From contig NZ_AOIU01000013.1 in assembly GCF_000337455.1 (NCBI RefSeq), forward strand, positions 288,213-352,212: a stretch of 64,000 nucleotides of DNA, given 5' to 3'. The position numbers and the translations under genes were made by a program. The notes below the pieces were generated by a model. That model saw only the letters and a program-made list of their open reading frames with translations. It ran no database searches and had not been told where the DNA came from. The stretch's first letter is position 1. Each line of letters starts with the position of its first letter. Source of the DNA: Halosimplex carlsbadense 2-9-1 (lineage in GTDB: Archaea; Halobacteriota; Halobacteria; Halobacteriales; Haloarculaceae). Shown here in pieces: positions 55,446 to 63,908 of the stretch.

Positions 55446-55495
55446 TGCGGGACCCGAGGTCCCGCATACCATGCGAACGGGCGCGTAGCGCCCGT
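55446..55495 (+). repeat. Two triloop hairpins in the uvrB upstream region
   Basis: TGCGGGACC-CGA-GGTCCCGCA (55446-55466, 9-bp stem) and ACGGGCGC-GTA-GCGCCCGT (55477-55495, 8-bp stem) are perfect hairpins. They resemble the hairpins inside cbiA. The spacer 55320-55602 holds no gene. Confidence 0.65.
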
Positions 55496-55602
55496 GAACG
55501 GACGGAGGGACCACGAAAACGCGACCGGCAACCCCGCCGGTCCCGCCCCGGCGGCGAACGCCGGCCGCAGGTTCAACGGCGTCGGGTTCGTAGCGCGCGG
55601 AC

Positions 55603-55866
55603 ATGCAGGTGTACTGCACGGACGGGACGGTCGTCGACTGCGCCAGGTACGAGGTCAACGAGTACGGACTGGTCCTCTACGGGACGGAAAATCAGCAGGA
55701 ACGGGAACGGTACGACACGACCGACTCCCAGCAGGTCGGATTCGTGCCCCACGACCGGCTGTGGTACGTGCTGCCCGAGGGGGTGACACCGCAAGCGGGA
55801 CTGTCGGCACCCGGGCAGGGCCAGTCGGGTGCGGGGACGCGACCGCAACCCCAGCCGCGGGGGTGA
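55603..55866 (+). CDS. Conserved small protein, function unknown
   Basis: This 87-aa protein begins [58 protein letters not shown], a beta-rich layout with two Cys, followed by a Gln/Pro/Gly-rich tail. No known domain is recognised. The N-terminal half looks like a small regulatory or accessory domain. It is divergent from uvrB across the hairpin array and ends 50 nt before the stop of the next gene on the other strand. Confidence 0.6.
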   Translation: MQVYCTDGTVVDCARYEVNEYGLVLYGTENQQERERYDTTDSQQVGFVPHDRLWYVLPEGVTPQAGLSAPGQGQSGAGTRPQPQPRG

Positions 55867-55915
55867 GACACCGGGGGTGCCACGGCGGTGCGGTCGATGG
55901 GGTCGCACGGTCGTC

Positions 55916-57181
55916 CTACGGCCGGAATCCCTGTCGCTCGATCTCGTCGGCCAGCGGGCCCGGGAGGTACTCGTCCTCGCCGGGGGTGATCTCCGGGGTG
56001 AGCCAGCCGCCCTTGCAGTAGTGGTGGGCGTCGTGCTGGCAGGCCCCCGGTGCGTCGATGCGGCCGACGACGTTGTGGAGCAGTTCGTGGACGACGACGT
56101 GGCGCTGGGTCGGGTCCGCGGCCCCCGCGTCGACCAGCGTGAAGCGCCCGCCGACCGAACCGTAGCCGACCGCGTCGTCGGCGAAGTGGGTCAGGACGAC
56201 CTGGTGGTACGCGCCGGCGCGCGGCCCCAGCCGGTCGCGGTAGTGGTCGGCCTTGATCGTCCGGAAGTTCTCGCCCGTGAAGACGGCGGTCCCGTTGATC
56301 CGCCCGCCCCCGCGCACGTGAACGTCGATGCCGGTCTCCGTCCGCGCCCGGACCGGCATCTCCGCGAACTCGGACTCGACGTAGTCGTAGAACGCGGGCG
56401 AGGGGGCCTCGACGCCGCGGGCGTAGTCGACCTGGACGTACAGGTCCATCGCCAGGGGGTCGCTCCCGGGGAGAGCCGCGCCCGACGGCGTCTCCCCGCG
56501 GTGTTCCCAGCCGTCGAGGAGCCTGTCACCGTCCGTGTCGGCGACCGTGGGGTCGGTGCCGAGTTCGACCTCGCGCCGGTCGCCGAGGCCGTCGCCGTCG
56601 GTGTCGGGGTCGAAGGGGTCGGTGCCGAGTTCGAGTTCGCGTTCGTCGGTGAGGCCGTCGGCGTCGGCGTCGACCGACCGCGGGCTCGTGCCCCGTTCGA
56701 GTTCCCTGGCGTCCGAGACGCCGTCGCCGTCGGTGTCGGGGTTCAGCGGGTCGGTACCGAGATCGATCTCGCGGCCGTCCGCGAGGCCGTCGGCGTCGGT
56801 GTCGGGATCGAAGGGGTCGGTGCCGAGTTCGAGTTCGCGCTCGTCGGCGAGGCCGTCGCCGTCGGAGTCCAGGGCGTCGGCGGTGTCGTTCTCGGCGGCG
56901 GGCTGACCGCTCTCCGAGCCGGAGTCGCTCTCGCCGGCCGCGTTCGACCCGCTCGCCCCGTCGCTCTCGTTAGCGATCTCGCCGGCCGAGGGGACGAGCT
57001 GTTCGAGCTTCTCGAGAAGCACGCCGCTCGCGTCCCCGCCCCCGAGCGGGGACGGCTCGCCCGTCTCGCCCGTCGGCGTCGCCGCAGGTCCGTCGCGAGC
57101 GTCGGCTGACTTGGCCCCAAGCGCGCTGACGCCCGCGACGAGTATCATGCCCAGCAACGCCATCGCCAGGACCCGTCGCAC
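55916..57181 (-). CDS. Secreted metallopeptidase with calcium-ladder repeats
   Basis: This 421-aa protein has an N-terminal signal peptide ([22 protein letters not shown]), a disordered linker, then five to six repeats of the type [28 protein letters not shown] (residues ~104-224), like thrombospondin type-3 or EF-hand-like calcium ladders. The catalytic part has [14 protein letters not shown] (HExxH at 365-369) with further His/Cys in CQHDAHHYC. It is probably an active zinc metalloprotease, stabilised by calcium, acting outside the cell. Start is GTG at 57181, preceded by a strong Shine-Dalgarno-like AGGAGGTG. The exact peptidase family is not certain. Confidence 0.85.
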   Translation of the reverse strand: MRRVLAMALLGMILVAGVSALGAKSADARDGPAATPTGETGEPSPLGGGDASGVLLEKLEQLVPSAGEIANESDGASGSNAAGESDSGSESGQPAAENDTADALDSDGDGLADERELELGTDPFDPDTDADGLADGREIDLGTDPLNPDTDGDGVSDARELERGTSPRSVDADADGLTDERELELGTDPFDPDTDGDGLGDRREVELGTDPTVADTDGDRLLDGWEHRGETPSGAALPGSDPLAMDLYVQVDYARGVEAPSPAFYDYVESEFAEMPVRARTETGIDVHVRGGGRINGTAVFTGENFRTIKADHYRDRLGPRAGAYHQVVLTHFADDAVGYGSVGGRFTLVDAGAADPTQRHVVVHELLHNVVGRIDAPGACQHDAHHYCKGGWLTPEITPGEDEYLPGPLADEIERQGFRP

Positions 57182-57226
57182 ACACCTCCTGTGAACTCCC
57201 CCCGTGAAAATAGTTGTTCATACGAC

Positions 57227-57251
57227 GTGAACGCACAGCACGAGCGTTCAC
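57227..57251 (-). terminator. Hairpin after the ferritin-like gene
   Basis: GTGAACG and CGTTCAC form a 7-bp stem with an 11-nt loop, 35-59 nt after the stop of the minus-strand gene at 57286. It may end that transcript or regulate the next gene. No clear T-tract follows. Confidence 0.35.
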
Positions 57252-57285
57252 CGCCGAGCGCCGGAGCTGCGCGGGGCCGGTGGAA

Positions 57286-57909
57286 CTAACAGACCGGCTT
57301 CGGGTTGACGCCCAGCGCTTCGAGCGTCTCGAAGTAGGCTTCGTAGTCGGCCTCGACGGCGCCGGCGGCGGCGGCGACCGCGTCGTCCCAGTCGTCCGCG
57401 CTCTCGCAGGCGTCGGCGAGCAGGTCGCTCGCGCGCTCGACGTACTCGTCGTAGTCGTCGCCGAACGCGCGGAACGTGCTCGCGGTGCGAGGGCTGGCCT
57501 GGCCGACGAAGTAGCCGACGACCTGGTCGGCGTTGTTGCCCGCCGCGAGCGCCCAGCCGACGAACGCGCCCAGTCGCTCGGCGGTCCCGGAGACGCCCCC
57601 GAGGTGGGTGACGACCGCCGGTTGCTCGCCGGGGTCGTACTCGCCGCGCTCGTCGGCGGCCGCCTCGGCGTGGTCGCGCTCGGTCGCCGCGGCATCGGCG
57701 AACAGCTCGCTCACCTCGCCCGACTCCTCGTCGGCCCAGCCGTCGAAGTTTTCGGCGGCGAAATGCGCACGGTCGGCCACGGCCCCCAGCACCGCGTCGT
57801 CGTCCATCTCGCCCTCGGTGTCGGCGTACAGCGCCTTCGACGAGCCGAGCCGCGACAGCGGCGTCGCCGCCTCGTCGCGAACTGACTCGACGAACTCCTG
57901 TGAATCCAT
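57286..57909 (-). CDS. Ferritin-like/rubrerythrin-type protein
   Basis: This 207-aa mostly helical protein begins MDSQEFVESVRDEAATPLSRLGSSKALYADTEGEMDDDAVLGAVADRAHFAAENFDGWADEES. Acidic/His positions such as RAHFAAENF and ERDHAEAAADE could form a four-helix di-iron site as in rubrerythrin, but the classic ExxH pattern is only partial. Haloarchaeal homologues are often annotated as rubrerythrin or antitermination-like. It ends KPVC. The role is uncertain; oxidative-stress defence is one possibility. Confidence 0.55.
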   Translation of the reverse strand: MDSQEFVESVRDEAATPLSRLGSSKALYADTEGEMDDDAVLGAVADRAHFAAENFDGWADEESGEVSELFADAAATERDHAEAAADERGEYDPGEQPAVVTHLGGVSGTAERLGAFVGWALAAGNNADQVVGYFVGQASPRTASTFRAFGDDYDEYVERASDLLADACESADDWDDAVAAAAGAVEADYEAYFETLEALGVNPKPVC

Positions 57910-58055
57910 GTCGGAAGCGTCGGCCGGCGGCGGCTTGTAACCATCGTCTCCCGAGCGAACGGGGGTTCAGTGGCTGCGTTCGCCCGCCCACCGCGCGTCC
58001 CGGAACGGCTCGCCGAGAGGCGTCTCTTCATGGCGGGACCGACCGATCCGCCGGT

Positions 58056-59201
58056 ATGGAGATCAGACACGTCGACGCCGTGCTGACGCGACCGGGACGC
58101 AACTACGTCCTCGTGCGCGTCGAGACGGCCGACGGACTCGTCGGCTGGGGCGACGCCACGCTCAACGGCCGCGAGAAGGCCGTCGAGGCCGCGCTCGACC
58201 ACCACGTCGCGCCCGAGCTGGAAGGCCGCGACGCCACACGCGTCGAAGACGTCTGGCAGTACCTCTTCCGGGGGACCTACTGGCGCGGCGGGCCGGTCCT
58301 CAACAGCGCGCTCTCGGGCGTCGACATGGCCCTGTGGGACCTGAAAGGGAAAGCGGCCGGCGCGCCCGTCTATGACCTGCTCGGCGGTCGGACCCGCGAG
58401 TACGCGACCGCCTACACGCACTGCGGGGACGACGACGTCGACGCTATCGTCGCCAACTGCGAGGCCGCGGCCGAGCGCGGGTTCGACCACGTCCGGGTCA
58501 ACGTCGGCGACCCGGCGGGCGAGTACCTGAACCTCGACCGCGTCATCGACGGTGTCGGCGAGGTGCGCGAGCGACTCGGCCCCGCTCCGGAGCTGATCGT
58601 CGATATCCACGGTCGGGCGACCCCCCGGGAGGCCAGACGAGTCGCTACCGGGCTCGAATCGGCCGACCTGTACTTCCTCGAAGACCCGCTTCGGCCGGAG
58701 AACCGCGACGCGTTCGAGCGGTTGCGGGCGGCGACGACCGCGCCGCTGGCGATGGGGGAGCTGTTCACGAACCCCTGGGAGATGCGCCCGCTGATCGAGG
58801 ACGAACTGGTCGACTTCCTGCGGGTCGACCTCTCGCACGTCGGCGGGATCACGGCCGCGCGGAAGCTCGCGGCCGTCGCCGAACACCACTACGTCGAGAC
58901 GGCCTTCCACGGGCCACCGGACCTCTCGCCGGTGGGTCAGGCCGCCAGCGTCCACGTCGACCTCGCCGTCCCGAACTTCGGCGTCCAGGAGTTCACCGAC
59001 CACGCGGCGGTCTACGGCGCCCCCATCGACGACGTGTTTTCCGGCGGCGCGACGCTCGAGGAGTCCGTCGGCGGGCTCGACGTCCCCGACGAACCGGGGC
59101 TGGGTATCGACGTCGACCGCGAGGCCGCGCTGTCCTACGAGTACGAGCGCAGCCACCTCCCGACCGTCCGGCGCGAGGACGGCAGCGTCGCCGACTGGTG
59201 A
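58056..59201 (+). CDS. Enolase-superfamily dehydratase (mannonate dehydratase-like)
   Basis: This 381-aa protein has the MR/MLE two-domain fold: N-terminal capping domain (EIRHVDAVLTRPGRNYVLVRVETADGLVGWGDATLNGREKAV) and barrel. GVDMALWDLKGKAAGAPVYDLLGGRTREYATAYTHC is the family signature. Likely Mg ligands are Asp in LIVDIHGRATP, Glu in YFLEDPLRPENRD and Glu in AMGELFTNPWEM. The last is followed by FHGPPDLSPVGQAASVH. This matches the ManD group (mannonate/gluconate dehydratases). It suggests sugar-acid use. Start at 58056 is clear from the conserved N-terminus. Confidence 0.85.
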   Translation: MEIRHVDAVLTRPGRNYVLVRVETADGLVGWGDATLNGREKAVEAALDHHVAPELEGRDATRVEDVWQYLFRGTYWRGGPVLNSALSGVDMALWDLKGKAAGAPVYDLLGGRTREYATAYTHCGDDDVDAIVANCEAAAERGFDHVRVNVGDPAGEYLNLDRVIDGVGEVRERLGPAPELIVDIHGRATPREARRVATGLESADLYFLEDPLRPENRDAFERLRAATTAPLAMGELFTNPWEMRPLIEDELVDFLRVDLSHVGGITAARKLAAVAEHHYVETAFHGPPDLSPVGQAASVHVDLAVPNFGVQEFTDHAAVYGAPIDDVFSGGATLEESVGGLDVPDEPGLGIDVDREAALSYEYERSHLPTVRREDGSVADW

Positions 59202-59261
59202 CCGGCGGACGGCCGCTCGCGGACCCGAAAACACTTGTCCCGGACTCGCCGATATCCGACG

Positions 59262-60224
59262 ATGACCTCCCTCCCCCGTCGCGAGTTCCTCGCAGCCGCC
59301 GGCGCGGCCGCCGGCACCGCCCTGTCGGGCTGTGCCGCCGTCGAGGGGCTCTCCGGCGAACAGCAGCTGACCTACACGCTCGACGCCGACCGGGTCGGCA
59401 CGTCACTGGCGCCCCTGGCGCTGTGGGAACCGCCCGAGGAGCCGCGGTCGTGGACCGCCGACTACGCGGCGAACGTCGAGGCCGCGGTCGCGGGCGAGCG
59501 GCCGACCACCCACGGCTATCGGCCCGTCCCCGACGGCGAGTACGTCGAGCGCGACGGGACGTACTACCGACTGTCGGTCGTGACGACCGGCCTCGAACGG
59601 ATCGAGCGGCCGGTCCTCCGGCTGAAGTGGGTCGGACGGCTCGACGAACTGGAAGATCCGCCGGAGCGCGTGCGGTTCCCGGCGCTCACGCGGTTGGACC
59701 AGCGCGCGGTCAAGATCGCGTACGTCGCCGCGCGCCACCGCCAGATGGGCGGGACCGCTCCCGGCGGCGTGGTCGAAGCGGGCGGCTACGTCTACCGCCG
59801 GGGGTACGAAGGGTCCCAGAGCGGGCTGGCGCCGGACCCGCTGCACGACCACGTCGAGTACAACGGGACCGTCCTCGAAGTCTCCGTCGAGCGCCGAACG
59901 TTCGCCGAGCCGGCCAGAACCGGCGTCGCGACCCCGGTCGCCGACTCCGAGGCCGGATTCGAGCGCGCGCTCGACGGCGAGATGGTCGACGCGCGGCTCG
60001 ACCCCGAGACCCTCTCGGAGGACCAGCGCCTGATGCTGTCCCGCGACAGCTACGAGGAGACGACGCCGCTCTCGGAGGGGTATCGCGAGTTGCTCGCGGA
60101 TCTGGGGTTGAGCGATCTGCTGAACGTCGGTACCGAGGCCGATTCTCGCGCCGAGAACGGGCTGTATCTCGCGCTCGGCGAGGAGTACTACCGCTACGGG
60201 CTGTACGTCAATCCGGCGGACTGA
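59262..60224 (+). CDS. Tat-exported lipoprotein of unknown function
   Basis: This 320-aa protein has a Tat signal (LPRREFLAAAGAAAGTALSGC) with a lipobox ending LSGC. The rest is a mixed alpha/beta protein with GYRPVPDGEYVERDGTYYRLSVVTTG and DQRAVKIAYVAARHRQ. No known family was recognised. It is probably lipid-anchored on the outer face of the membrane. The start at 59262 gives the RR motif within the first ten residues; the in-frame start at 59235 would only extend it. It follows the dehydratase gene by 60 nt, so a link to sugar metabolism is possible but unproven. Confidence 0.7.
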   Translation: MTSLPRREFLAAAGAAAGTALSGCAAVEGLSGEQQLTYTLDADRVGTSLAPLALWEPPEEPRSWTADYAANVEAAVAGERPTTHGYRPVPDGEYVERDGTYYRLSVVTTGLERIERPVLRLKWVGRLDELEDPPERVRFPALTRLDQRAVKIAYVAARHRQMGGTAPGGVVEAGGYVYRRGYEGSQSGLAPDPLHDHVEYNGTVLEVSVERRTFAEPARTGVATPVADSEAGFERALDGEMVDARLDPETLSEDQRLMLSRDSYEETTPLSEGYRELLADLGLSDLLNVGTEADSRAENGLYLALGEEYYRYGLYVNPAD

Positions 60225-60258
60225 TAGCCGGAGCGGGGTCGGACGGCCTCGTCGCCGC

Positions 60259-60900
60259 TCAGCTCGCGTCCGCCCAGTCGACGGCGTTGCGCAACAGCGT
60301 CACGAACGAGTCGTCTGCGAGCGCGTCGTCGGTGTGTCCCAGCGAGATGTACGCGACCCGACCCGCGTCCTCGTTGGTCCAGACGACGGGGTACTCCTTG
60401 AGGTCGGGGTGGTCCATCGTCGCGAGCACGGTCACGTCGTCGTCCACCTCGACCTGGTACGGTTCGTCGAAGACGGTGAAGTCCTTGACGCCGTCGGTGA
60501 CGGCGTGTTCGCCGACGATGTCGACGCCGAACTCCGACTGCTCGGGGTGGGTGAGGAAGTGACCGCCGATCAACTCGCGCAGTTCCGGGAACGGCTCCTC
60601 GCGGGGGTCGAGCAGCTCGTCGGGGTCGTCGGCCGCGGTCGAGGTGAGGTCGGAGGCGCAGTGGACGCCGACGTAGCCGCCGCCCGACTCGACGTGCCCG
60701 ACCAGCGCGTCGCGCTGGTCGTCGGTGAGCGTCGAGTCGGTGAGGTAGTCGACGAGCACGTCGTACTCGCCGGTCAGCGCGTCGCGGTCGGTCGTGATCG
60801 TCACGTCGTACCCCTCCAGCGCGGCCGCGAAGGCGTCGCGCTTCTCGTCGATAGCGTGGAACGGGAAGGTGTTTTCCCCGAGCACGAGCACGCGTGTCAT
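60259..60900 (-). CDS. ThuA-like (trehalose utilisation) domain protein
   Basis: This 213-aa protein has the class I glutamine-amidotransferase-like fold of ThuA: TRVLVLGENTFPFHAIDEKRDAFAAAL, DVLVDYLTDSTLTDDQRDALVGHVESGGGYVGVHCASDL, RELIGGHFLTHPEQSEF and NEDAGRVAYISLGHTDD. It keeps the Cys in the VHCAS nucleophile position. ThuA proteins act in sugar or trehalose breakdown, but the reaction is not known. The start at 60900 is the first Met giving the conserved N-terminus; in-frame sequence to 61005 is in the intergenic spacer. Confidence 0.84.
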   Translation of the reverse strand: MTRVLVLGENTFPFHAIDEKRDAFAAALEGYDVTITTDRDALTGEYDVLVDYLTDSTLTDDQRDALVGHVESGGGYVGVHCASDLTSTAADDPDELLDPREEPFPELRELIGGHFLTHPEQSEFGVDIVGEHAVTDGVKDFTVFDEPYQVEVDDDVTVLATMDHPDLKEYPVVWTNEDAGRVAYISLGHTDDALADDSFVTLLRNAVDWADAS

Positions 60901-61071
60901 GTCCGCCCCGTCGGCCCTCCATCGGTTAGCTCCACCGGTCCCGGAAGCGGTGTACGGTTTCGCCGTCGGATCCCCCCCCGGCCGCCGAGTGGGGGGCGTT
61001 CGCACTGGTCGTATGCCTCGTCAACACATACCGGGTAAACAATTATTAACGTCCGGTGCGATAGTGCTCGT

Positions 61072-61200
61072 ATGGCAACACGCCAGTCCACGTCGGACGC
61101 GACTCCGATATACCACACGTGCAGCTGTGGGAAACAGTTCGGAACCACAGAGGACCTCCTCGAGCACGCACGAGAGTCGCACGGACTGAGCGTATTCTAG
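61072..61200 (+). CDS. 42-aa C2H2-type zinc finger protein
   Basis: A short frame encodes MATRQSTSDATPIYHTCSCG and then KQFGTTEDLLEHARESHGLS. Cys17/Cys19 and His32/His37 form a CxC..HxxxxH variant of a C2H2 finger. The AT-rich TATA-like AATTATTAAC at 61041-61050 lies about 25 nt upstream, supporting expression as a leaderless gene. Such tiny zinc fingers are common in haloarchaea; targets are unknown. It ends against the shared terminator at 61201. Confidence 0.72.
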   Translation: MATRQSTSDATPIYHTCSCGKQFGTTEDLLEHARESHGLSVF

Positions 61201-61239
61201 ACCCTCGCGCCGGCCCGGGCTGGACCGGCGCGCGAGGGT
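61201..61239. terminator. Shared bidirectional terminator hairpin
   Basis: ACCCTCGCGC (61201-61210) pairs perfectly with GCGCGAGGGT (61230-61239); pairing continues inward with CGG/CCG after a small bulge. It fills the spacer between the stops of two convergent genes (61200 and 61239). Confidence 0.65.
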
Positions 61240-61505
61240 CAGTACACCCGCACCTGAAACTGTTCGTAGCCGCCGTGAGACAGTTCTAGCGACCCGATCC
61301 ACCAGTTCCATCGCTCGACCAGCGAGTGGTCCGCCGGCGCGTCGGCGAGGTTCTCGAGCACCGCGTCGACGGTGAGTTCGAACCCCAGGTCCTCGGCGAT
61401 TCGCCCCGAGTCCGCCAGGTCCCGCGCCTGCCGGGCGACCACCCGCCGCGCGTCCGCGTCACCCTCGAAGCGTTCGAGTTCCGACTCCAGTCGCTCCCGG
61501 TTCAC
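61239..61505 (-). CDS. Conserved hypothetical protein
   Basis: This 88-aa protein is mostly helical: MNRERLESELERFEGDADARRVVARQARDLADSGRIAEDLGFELTVDAVLENLADAP, ending with the beta-like WWIGSLELSHGGYEQFQVRVY. No known domain was recognised. It converges on the zinc-finger gene with the terminator hairpin between. It is 59 nt from the stop of the Dph6 gene on the same strand. Confidence 0.6.
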   Translation of the reverse strand: MNRERLESELERFEGDADARRVVARQARDLADSGRIAEDLGFELTVDAVLENLADAPADHSLVERWNWWIGSLELSHGGYEQFQVRVY

Positions 61506-61564
61506 ACGGGTCCGATCGGCGCCAAGACCCTTGAATGACCGTCATCGCCTGCGGCGCCGAACGG

Positions 61565-62296
61565 TCACGCCAACCGCGCATCTTCGATCCGCAGCGTTCC
61601 GCGGGTCCCGTCCCACTCGGTCTCGTGGTCCAGTTCGATCGCCCGTTCCATGTGCGGTCCGTCGGTCACCAGCGTCTCGAACTCGCCGCCCTCGCCGAGG
61701 ATATGGACGCCGTACCTCTCGTTGAGGGCTTCGAGTTCGTCGAGAGCGTCGGCGTCGAGGCGGCGTCCGAGCCAGGACTCGTCGAGGCCGCCGGCGGCGA
61801 CGCGGATGATCCGGATCTCGAACCCCGCCGCCAGCATCTCGTCGGCGAGCTCCCGTGGGTCCCGTTGCCACAGCGGCGCGAACACCTCGGCGTCGAGCCG
61901 GTCGGCCATCGCCTCGATCCGGGTGGTCTGATACTCGCTCTCGACCGCGCCGGCGGTAACGCCCGCGAGCCCGCCCGGGAGTTCGTCGGCGAGGTCACGC
62001 AGTGCGGCCTCCAGCGGTTCGAGTTCAGCGTCGCCCTGCGCACCCGAGTCCACCGTCTCGCTCGCGGCGAAGTCGTCGGGTTCGACCTCGACCAGCGGGA
62101 TCCCGATGCTCTCGGCGGCCAGGCTCGCCAGCCGCGTCGCCGGCACGTGGTACATGTAGGAGTCGCCCTCCGGGTGGACGGTCACGAGCCGCTCGACCGG
62201 GAGCCCGCGTTCGAGCGCCCGATACAGCGCCCACGAAGAGTCCTTCCCGCCCGAGAAGAGCGACACCCAGCCGCCCCCGTCCGCGTCCTCTGTCAT
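61565..62296 (-). CDS. dph6: Diphthine-ammonia ligase
   Basis: This 243-aa ATP-dependent enzyme amidates diphthine on elongation factor 2 in the last step of diphthamide synthesis. The PP-loop ATPase motif SLFSGGKDSSWALY is at the start. The family pattern is clear: LVTVHPEGDSYMYHVPATRLASLAAESIGIPLVEVE, GAVESEYQTTRIE, EVFAPLWQRDPRELADEMLAAGFEIRIIRVAAGGLDESWLGR and HILGEGGEFETLVTDGP. Archaeal form without the C-terminal YjgF-type domains seen in eukaryotes. Confidence 0.95.
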   Translation of the reverse strand: MTEDADGGGWVSLFSGGKDSSWALYRALERGLPVERLVTVHPEGDSYMYHVPATRLASLAAESIGIPLVEVEPDDFAASETVDSGAQGDAELEPLEAALRDLADELPGGLAGVTAGAVESEYQTTRIEAMADRLDAEVFAPLWQRDPRELADEMLAAGFEIRIIRVAAGGLDESWLGRRLDADALDELEALNERYGVHILGEGGEFETLVTDGPHMERAIELDHETEWDGTRGTLRIEDARLA

Positions 62297-62470
62297 ACCC
62301 CCGATTGGGCCCCGTACGCACTTACAGACTCCGGAACCGACACCCCGCTCGCCCGACGAGCGACTCCGAGCGAGCGTGGTCGCCGTCCCTCGATGTCCGC
62401 CCGCTTCACCCGGAAACGGCCGGTCGGCGGTCGGATCCGGCCGAATTCCACCGTGCGCGCCGGCGTAGGT

Positions 62471-62480
62471 TTTTTATATT
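62471..62480 (+). promoter_or_regulatory. TATA element of the XRE-CBS regulator gene
   Basis: TTTTTATATT lies 20-29 nt before the ATG at 62500, one of the clearest haloarchaeal TATA boxes in the window. Transcription would begin at or near the start codon. Confidence 0.7.
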
Positions 62481-62499
62481 ACCTCTGGTTATCGAGGGT

Positions 62500-63054
62500 A
62501 TGGAATTACCGACGCCGGCGGACTTGCGGGAGCGGCGGAACGACTTGGGGTTGACGCAGAGCGACCTGGCCGACAGGGCGGACGTATCCCAGCCGCTGAT
62601 CGCGCGGATCGAGGGCGGGGACGTGGACCCGCGGCTGTCGACGCTGCGGCGGATCGTCAACGCCCTGCAGGAGGCCGAGGGGGCCATTCTGCGCGCGGAG
62701 GACCTGATGACCTCGCCGATCGTGAGCGTCAGGCCCGACGACTCGGTCCACGAGACCCAGGAACTGATGGACGAACCGGGGTTCTCGCAGGTGCCGGTCG
62801 TCCGCGACGGCACGCCCCTGGGACTGATCAGCCACTCGGACATCCGCCAGCGCTCGGACGACTCGGAGGCCGACAACGTCGGCGACTACCCCGTCGACGA
62901 GGTCAAACGCGAGTCCATCGCGACCGTCGAGCCCGACGCGACCATCGACGAGATCAACGATTACCTCAACCACAACGACGCCGTCCTCGTCGTCGAAGAC
63001 GGCGAGACCGTCGGGATCATCACCGAAGCCGACATCGCCGCCCACCTCAGCTGA
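62500..63054 (+). CDS. XRE-family HTH and CBS-pair regulator
   Basis: This 184-aa protein has an N-terminal XRE helix-turn-helix (LRERRNDLGLTQSDLADRADVSQPLIARIEGGDVDPRLSTLRRIVNAL) followed by two CBS domains (TSPIVSVRPDDSVHETQELM..FSQVPVVRDGTPLGLIS and ESIATVEPDATIDEINDYL..DAVLVVEDGETVGIITEADI). CBS pairs bind adenosyl ligands such as AMP/ATP or SAM, so it may sense cell energy or methyl status. The ATG at 62500 follows a strong TATA element. Same architecture is conserved in many archaea. Confidence 0.92.
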   Translation: MELPTPADLRERRNDLGLTQSDLADRADVSQPLIARIEGGDVDPRLSTLRRIVNALQEAEGAILRAEDLMTSPIVSVRPDDSVHETQELMDEPGFSQVPVVRDGTPLGLISHSDIRQRSDDSEADNVGDYPVDEVKRESIATVEPDATIDEINDYLNHNDAVLVVEDGETVGIITEADIAAHLS

Positions 63055-63152
63055 ACCCCCACCGCACGGCCCGACCCCGCTTCCACTCACGCCGTCGTCC
63101 GTTCGGCCGCCGCTCCGCCGGTTCGGTCGCCGCTTTCCCCCGCGAGCGGTTC

Positions 63153-63797
63153 CTACGTCTCGTCGTCACCGTCACCGTCCGCAGCGACGTCGACGGGGAT
63201 CGAGGTCTGCTCGGCCTCGCCGAACCCGGCGCTGAGGACGCGCGTCAGCGCCTCTTCGACGCGTTCGTCGGTCTCTTCGTAGGAGTCGGGGTCGACCTCG
63301 ACGACGAAGCCCGTGGTGATGTTCGGCGCGGTCGGGAGAAAGAGCACGTCGCGGCCGTCCTCGGTGGATTTGCCGGTCTTGAACGCGGTCATCCGCATCC
63401 CCTGCCAGGTCTCGATCTTGACCGGTTCCTGAAGCTCGTCGGCGCCGGAGACGACCGTCTCGACCGCCATCTTCGAGGCGTTGTAGACGACGCGGAGCCC
63501 GGGGAGCTGGTTCATGACGCGGTCGATCCCGCTCTCGATGACGTCGCCAAAGGTGGTCCGCATCAGATAGCCCAGCGAGAAGACGACCAGGACGAAGATG
63601 ACGAGCGTCAGAAGGACCCGAAGCGGACTGCCGACATCCACGTCGCCGGTCCCGACCGTGACGTTGTGGCTGTCGACCGGCAACGGGAGCCCCGCCAGCG
63701 CAGTGTAGATCCAGACGATGATGTATGCCGTCACCAGCAACGGCACGAGGATCACCAGCCCGCTGGCGAAATCGCGCTTCCAGGATGCCGAACTCAT
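63153..63797 (-). CDS. DUF502 membrane protein
   Basis: This 214-aa protein has two helices: FASGLVILVPLLVTAYIIVWIYTAL and VLLTLVIFVLVVFSLGYLMRTTFG, and a soluble domain with DRVMNQLPGLRVVYNASKMAVETVV and VLFLPTAPNITTGFVVEV (family signature P-T-x-P-N-I-T-T-G-F). DUF502 proteins are found in many bacteria and archaea; role in membrane stress or transport is not established. The C-terminal ~35 residues are acidic. The start at 63797 is the first Met before the first helix; an upstream start at 63875 would add unconserved sequence. Confidence 0.88.
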   Translation of the reverse strand: MSSASWKRDFASGLVILVPLLVTAYIIVWIYTALAGLPLPVDSHNVTVGTGDVDVGSPLRVLLTLVIFVLVVFSLGYLMRTTFGDVIESGIDRVMNQLPGLRVVYNASKMAVETVVSGADELQEPVKIETWQGMRMTAFKTGKSTEDGRDVLFLPTAPNITTGFVVEVDPDSYEETDERVEEALTRVLSAGFGEAEQTSIPVDVAADGDGDDET

Positions 63798-63908
63798 CTG
63801 CGGATATCTGCCCGCCGGAACGTAGTAAGCGTGTCCCTTCAGGACGCGGACAGGAACGGTAGACGGTGACACCACCCGGCGGTGCCCCTCCGCAGACGGC
63901 GCCGACGC

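Noticed and set aside
56510..56872. Repeated DNA in the metallopeptidase gene as a possible mobile repeat
   Set aside because: The repetition follows the calcium-binding protein repeats codon by codon, so it is explained by protein domain repetition.
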